Made by a program: the position numbers and the translations under genes. 64,000 bases of DNA. Source: Clostridiales bacterium. Lineage in GTDB: Bacteria > Bacillota > Clostridia > Oscillospirales > Oscillospiraceae. Where the stretch lies: NCBI GenBank assembly GCA_029008095.1, contig JAQXJB010000019.1, forward strand, positions 1-64,000. The letters are read 5' to 3'. Each line of letters begins with the position of its first letter. Positions within the stretch are counted from its first letter, which is position 1. Shown piece after piece: positions 61,037 to 64,000 of this stretch. The notes under the pieces were generated by a model. It ran no database searches, had not been told where the DNA came from, and saw only the letters and a program-made list of their open reading frames with translations.

Positions 61037-61666
61037 ATGAAGGTATTGGCTCTTAACGGAAGCGCGAGAAAAGAATGGAATACCGCGAAAATGCTTGAGG
61101 CTGCCCTGGAGGGCGCTAAATCCGTGGGCGCGGAGACCAAAATGGTCAATCTTTTTGACCTGAACTATAAGGGATGCCACGGCTGCTCCGCGTGTAAGCT
61201 TCTCGGAGGCAAGTATTACGGCTCCTGCGCTCAGCAGGATGACCTGACAGAGATACTTGAAGAGGCCAAGGATGCCGACGTGCTCCTGCTCGGCTCTCCC
61301 ATTTATTTCAGCGACGTTACCGGCATGATGCGCAATTTCATAGAGAGATTCCTTTTCCCGACCCTTACATACAGCAAGGATATGCACCGCCTGTACAAAA
61401 AGAGTGTGAAGGTGGGCCTTGTCTATACCTATAACGCGCCCGCCGAGACCTATACGCAGTACATGCAGGGACAGTGCGCTATTTTTAACGGTATGATAGG
61501 CCCCAGCGAGTATGTTTTCGCCAGCGAGACACTGCAGTTTACCGATTATTCCAAGTATGACGCTGACATGTTTGACCCTCAGCAGCGCTGGGAACGCCAT
61601 GAGAAGGTTTTCCCGGAGGACTGCAAAAAGGCGTATGAGATGGGCAAGCGCCTCGCAGAGAAATAA
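61037..61666 (+). CDS. NADPH-dependent FMN reductase/iron-sulfur flavoprotein family
   Basis: A 209-residue flavodoxin-like protein. The phosphate loop is LNGSARKEWNTAKML (residues ~5-19), a Cys-rich loop is KGCHGCSACK, and a second flavin loop is GSPIYFSDVTGMMRNFIER. The compact CxxCxxC resembles iron-sulfur flavoproteins but the full 4-Cys pattern is uncertain. It would reduce flavin or quinone substrates; the partner is unknown. ATG follows AAGGAGGAAACTATA. The stop is one base before the proB start. Confidence 0.85.
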   Translation: MKVLALNGSARKEWNTAKMLEAALEGAKSVGAETKMVNLFDLNYKGCHGCSACKLLGGKYYGSCAQQDDLTEILEEAKDADVLLLGSPIYFSDVTGMMRNFIERFLFPTLTYSKDMHRLYKKSVKVGLVYTYNAPAETYTQYMQGQCAIFNGMIGPSEYVFASETLQFTDYSKYDADMFDPQQRWERHEKVFPEDCKKAYEMGKRLAEK

Positions 61667-61667
61667 T

Positions 61668-62801
61668 ATGCCGGCGGAAAACAGAACTGTTGTAATAAAA
61701 ATCGGCACCAGCTCCCTTACCGAGCATGACGGCTCCCTGTCCCATGCCAAGGTGGGGGAGATAGTGCGGCAGATATGTATTCTGAAGGATAGGGGCGACA
61801 GCATCATCATCGTGACCTCAGGCTCCATCGCGGCGGGCTTCCGCCGTCTGGGTCATACCCAGCGCCCCAAGGCTATCGCCGCAAAGCAGGCATCCGCGGC
61901 CGTTGGTCAGGGCCTGCTTATGGAGGAATATACCCGTGGTCTGCTCGAACGCGGCTATGTGGGCGCTCAGATACTACTCACACGCGGCGACTTCACCGAT
62001 AAGCGGCGGTACGACAACGTGTTCAACGCCCTTGTGGAGCTTCTCAAATGCGGCGCGGTTCCGATCATAAACGAAAACGACACCACGTCCATCGAGGAGC
62101 TGCGCTTCGGCGATAACGATACCCTCTCCGCTCAGGTGGCGGCGATGATACACGCGGATATGCTGCTGCTCCTTACCGATATCGAGGGACTTTATACCGC
62201 CGACCCACGCAGGGACCAGACTGCGGAGCACATACCGTATGTTGAGGCTGTCACGCCCCGCATTGAGGCGCTGGGCGGAGACGCCGCTTCCGCTCTTTCG
62301 AGCGGCGGCATGCGCTCCAAGATAACCGCCGCCGCTCTGGCCACAGCTTCGGGCGTGCCGGTGTTCATCTGCTCCAGCGCGGGAGAGAACGCCGTGATAA
62401 ACGGCGTTGACCGCCTGGCAAAGGGCACATATTTTGCCGCCAGCAAGACCCATCTGAAGACCCGACAGCAGTGGATGGCCTTCTATACCGAGGGCAAGGG
62501 ACGACTTTATGTTGATTCCGGCGCCGCCAAAGCCCTTGCTCAGGGCGGAAAAAGCCTGCTTCCCTCGGGAATAGTGGCTATCGAGGGCGAGTTTGCCAAG
62601 GGCGACGTGGTGGACGTTTATTCCTCGGAGAATGTTTTTCTCGGGCGGGGAATTTCCGGATACGATAAGTCTGCCCTGGCTGCCGTGAAGGGCAGGCATA
62701 CCGGCAGCCGCCAGACAGTAGCCGTCCACCGCAACGATTGGGTGGGCAGCGAAAAAATACGCCTTATCAAGGATGACGAGGAGGTCTGCGAGCATGAGTG
62801 A
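61668..62801 (+). CDS. proB: Glutamate 5-kinase
   Basis: A 377-residue enzyme of proline synthesis that phosphorylates L-glutamate. The amino-acid-kinase domain (~1-255) has VVIKIGTSSLTEHDGS, VTSGSIAAGFRRLG, KQASAAVGQG, IINENDTTSIEELRFGDND and LLLLTDIEGLYTADPR. A C-terminal PUA domain (~270-365) is present, as in full-length bacterial ProB. ATG 61668 is chosen because homology begins there; it lies one base after the flavoprotein stop, so it is probably read by coupling. Its 3' end overlaps proA by 8 bases. Confidence 0.96.
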   Translation: MPAENRTVVIKIGTSSLTEHDGSLSHAKVGEIVRQICILKDRGDSIIIVTSGSIAAGFRRLGHTQRPKAIAAKQASAAVGQGLLMEEYTRGLLERGYVGAQILLTRGDFTDKRRYDNVFNALVELLKCGAVPIINENDTTSIEELRFGDNDTLSAQVAAMIHADMLLLLTDIEGLYTADPRRDQTAEHIPYVEAVTPRIEALGGDAASALSSGGMRSKITAAALATASGVPVFICSSAGENAVINGVDRLAKGTYFAASKTHLKTRQQWMAFYTEGKGRLYVDSGAAKALAQGGKSLLPSGIVAIEGEFAKGDVVDVYSSENVFLGRGISGYDKSALAAVKGRHTGSRQTVAVHRNDWVGSEKIRLIKDDEEVCEHE

Positions 62802-64000
62802 AGTGCGGGAAAAAGGTGCAATACTGAAAAAGGCCAGCCGCGTCATGGCTCTGGCCGGCAGCGAAGAGAAAAACGCCGCGCTGGCAGCCATAGCCGACGC
62901 CCTTGAAGCGGACTGCGGGGAGATTACCGCCGCCAACGCCGTAGATATGGAGATCGGCAAAAAAAACGGCATGTCCCAGTCCATAGCCGACCGCCTGCTG
63001 CTCACTGAGAGCCGCGTAAGCGATATCGCCTCCGCTGTGCGGGAACTTATTGGCCTTACAGATCCGGTAGGCGAGATAATGGAGGAATGGACCCGACCCA
63101 ACGGCATGACCATCCGGAAGGTGCGTGTGCCGATGGGAGTTATAGGCATGATATATGAGGCGCGCCCCAACGTTACCGTGGATGCGGCCGCCATAGCCAT
63201 CAAGACCGGCAGCGCCATCATGCTGCGCGGCAGCTCAAGCGCGCTGAATTCCAATAAAGCTCTGGTGGCTGTTATGCAGAAGGCTCTGAAAAATACGGCC
63301 CTGCCCTCTGATACCGTCCAGCTCATAGAGGATAAGTCCCACGACTGCGTCAGGGAAATGCAGCGGCTGAATGAATATCTCGACCTGCTCATACCTCGCG
63401 GAGGAGCGGGACTTATAAGGGAAGTGGTGGATAACTCCAGCGTCCCTGTCATCGAGACCGGCACCGGCAACTGCCACATATATATCGACGAGACCGCCGA
63501 TGTGAAGATGGCGATAGACATCGTTCTCAACGCCAAGACCCAGCGTCCCTCCGTCTGCAACGCCGCGGAGACTCTGCTCATAAACGAAAATTGGGCAAAG
63601 GAGCATCTTACCGAGCTTGTGGATGCCCTGAAGGCGGCGGGCGTGGAGATACACGGCTGCGATAAAATGCTGGCCGTTTATCCCAATATGGACGCGGCAG
63701 GGGAGAGAGATTGGAGCGAGGAATATCTCAGCCTTCAGATAGCGGCGAAAATAGTTTCAGGAGTGGCCGAGGCCATTGACCATATTGACCGCTACGGCAC
63801 AAAGCACACCGAGACGATAATCAGCGAAAACCCGGAAAACGCGGCTCTCTTCCAGCGCTCTGTCGACGCTGCCGTGGTGAACCATAATGTTACCAGCCGC
63901 ATGACGGACGGAGGCATGTTCGGCTTCGGTGCGGAAATAGGCATAAGCACCCAGAAGCTCCATGCGCGTGGGCCGATGGGTCTGCGCGAGATATGCTCTT
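62794..64000 (+). CDS. proA: Gamma-glutamyl phosphate reductase (runs off window)
   Basis: 402 codons of an enzyme usually ~415 residues long; the frame is open at the window edge. It reduces gamma-glutamyl phosphate to the semialdehyde in proline synthesis. Visible blocks are VPMGVIGMIYEARPNVT, KTGSAIMLRGSSSALNSN, LIPRGGAGLIR, VIETGTGNCHIYID, the catalytic Cys in RPSVCNAAETLL, and FGFGAEIGISTQKLHARGPMG near the end. ATG 62794 overlaps the end of proB, giving a proBA operon. Confidence 0.96.
   Translation, partial: MSEVREKGAILKKASRVMALAGSEEKNAALAAIADALEADCGEITAANAVDMEIGKKNGMSQSIADRLLLTESRVSDIASAVRELIGLTDPVGEIMEEWTRPNGMTIRKVRVPMGVIGMIYEARPNVTVDAAAIAIKTGSAIMLRGSSSALNSNKALVAVMQKALKNTALPSDTVQLIEDKSHDCVREMQRLNEYLDLLIPRGGAGLIREVVDNSSVPVIETGTGNCHIYIDETADVKMAIDIVLNAKTQRPSVCNAAETLLINENWAKEHLTELVDALKAAGVEIHGCDKMLAVYPNMDAAGERDWSEEYLSLQIAAKIVSGVAEAIDHIDRYGTKHTETIISENPENAALFQRSVDAAVVNHNVTSRMTDGGMFGFGAEIGISTQKLHARGPMGLREICS

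Noticed and set aside
61974..63581. Minus-strand open frame of 535 codons
   Set aside because: Antisense to proB and proA.

Overview
The window is a stretch of chromosome from a spore-forming, anaerobic Clostridia bacterium, most likely in or near the Oscillospiraceae. This is inferred from the sporulation genes (cotJ operon, sigK), meso-diaminopimelate dehydrogenase, acetyl-CoA synthase (acsB), several corrinoid proteins, S-layer (SLH) proteins and Clostridia-type mobile elements. No rRNA or tRNA gene is seen and the species cannot be named.

Main result: two sporulation genes are each split by a large DNA element that carries its own large serine recombinase. (1) cotJC (manganese-catalase-like spore coat protein) starts at 15934 and is interrupted at 16457; its missing 3' end lies at 32796-32868. 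The 16,338-bp element between them is flanked by an 11-bp direct repeat (CGCTTCGGCGA), and recombination there restores an in-frame 198-residue CotJC. The joined element ends form a perfect 18+6+18-bp inverted repeat, as expected for a phage-type att site. (2) sigK (late mother-cell sigma factor) starts at 60799 and breaks at 60603; the rest is at 42297-41803. The 18,310-bp 'skin'-like element between them is flanked by AAGAA, and its removal restores a 228-residue sigma-K. In both cases the recombinase gene lies next to the 3' gene fragment, in the same direction as the host gene, with a small unknown ORF just upstream. Skin elements in sigK are known from Bacillus and Clostridioides; a matching element in cotJC is, as far as I know, not well described.

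Layout. 1-324: end of an insertion-sequence transposase. 632-6779: solute-binding lipoprotein and two tandem old-yellow-enzyme/FeS/FAD reductases. 7279-8447: membrane GGDEF protein with a 3' frameshift. 8658-11926: a cobalamin riboswitch followed by tandem terminators, then an S-layer-anchored alpha/alpha-toroid protein and a membrane-anchored DUF4430 protein; together these resemble the two domains of animal intrinsic factor/transcobalamin and probably capture B12. 12552-15211 (minus): a three-gene corrinoid methyltransferase system. 15482-16635: cotJ operon with a fused CotJA-CotJB.

cotJC element (16458-32795): CsoR-type regulator with operator-like repeats, His-rich protein, an iron-regulated-looking uptake operon (methyltransferase, flavodoxin, FecBCD-type ABC transporter, FmdE protein), a 1015-residue protein with the DxDGD motif of QDE-1/RDR/YonO-type RNA polymerases, and a replication/mobilization module (RepA-like ATPase, MobC, relaxase with an embedded MobB-like gene), then the recombinase.

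33307-41417: ddh, GNAT acetyltransferase, SDR, a 995-residue HD-GYP/GGDEF protein, and acsB.

Skin-like element (42298-60607, all genes on minus): recombinase, SLH surface protein, receiver-like protein, a response regulator with two sensor proteins, and a five-gene signalling operon (metallo-beta-lactamase-fold hydrolase, GAF-HD-GYP, FecR surface protein, CHASE2 adenylate cyclase, NHL-SLH protein). No phage structural genes are seen. 61037-64000: flavoprotein, proB, and proA running off the window.
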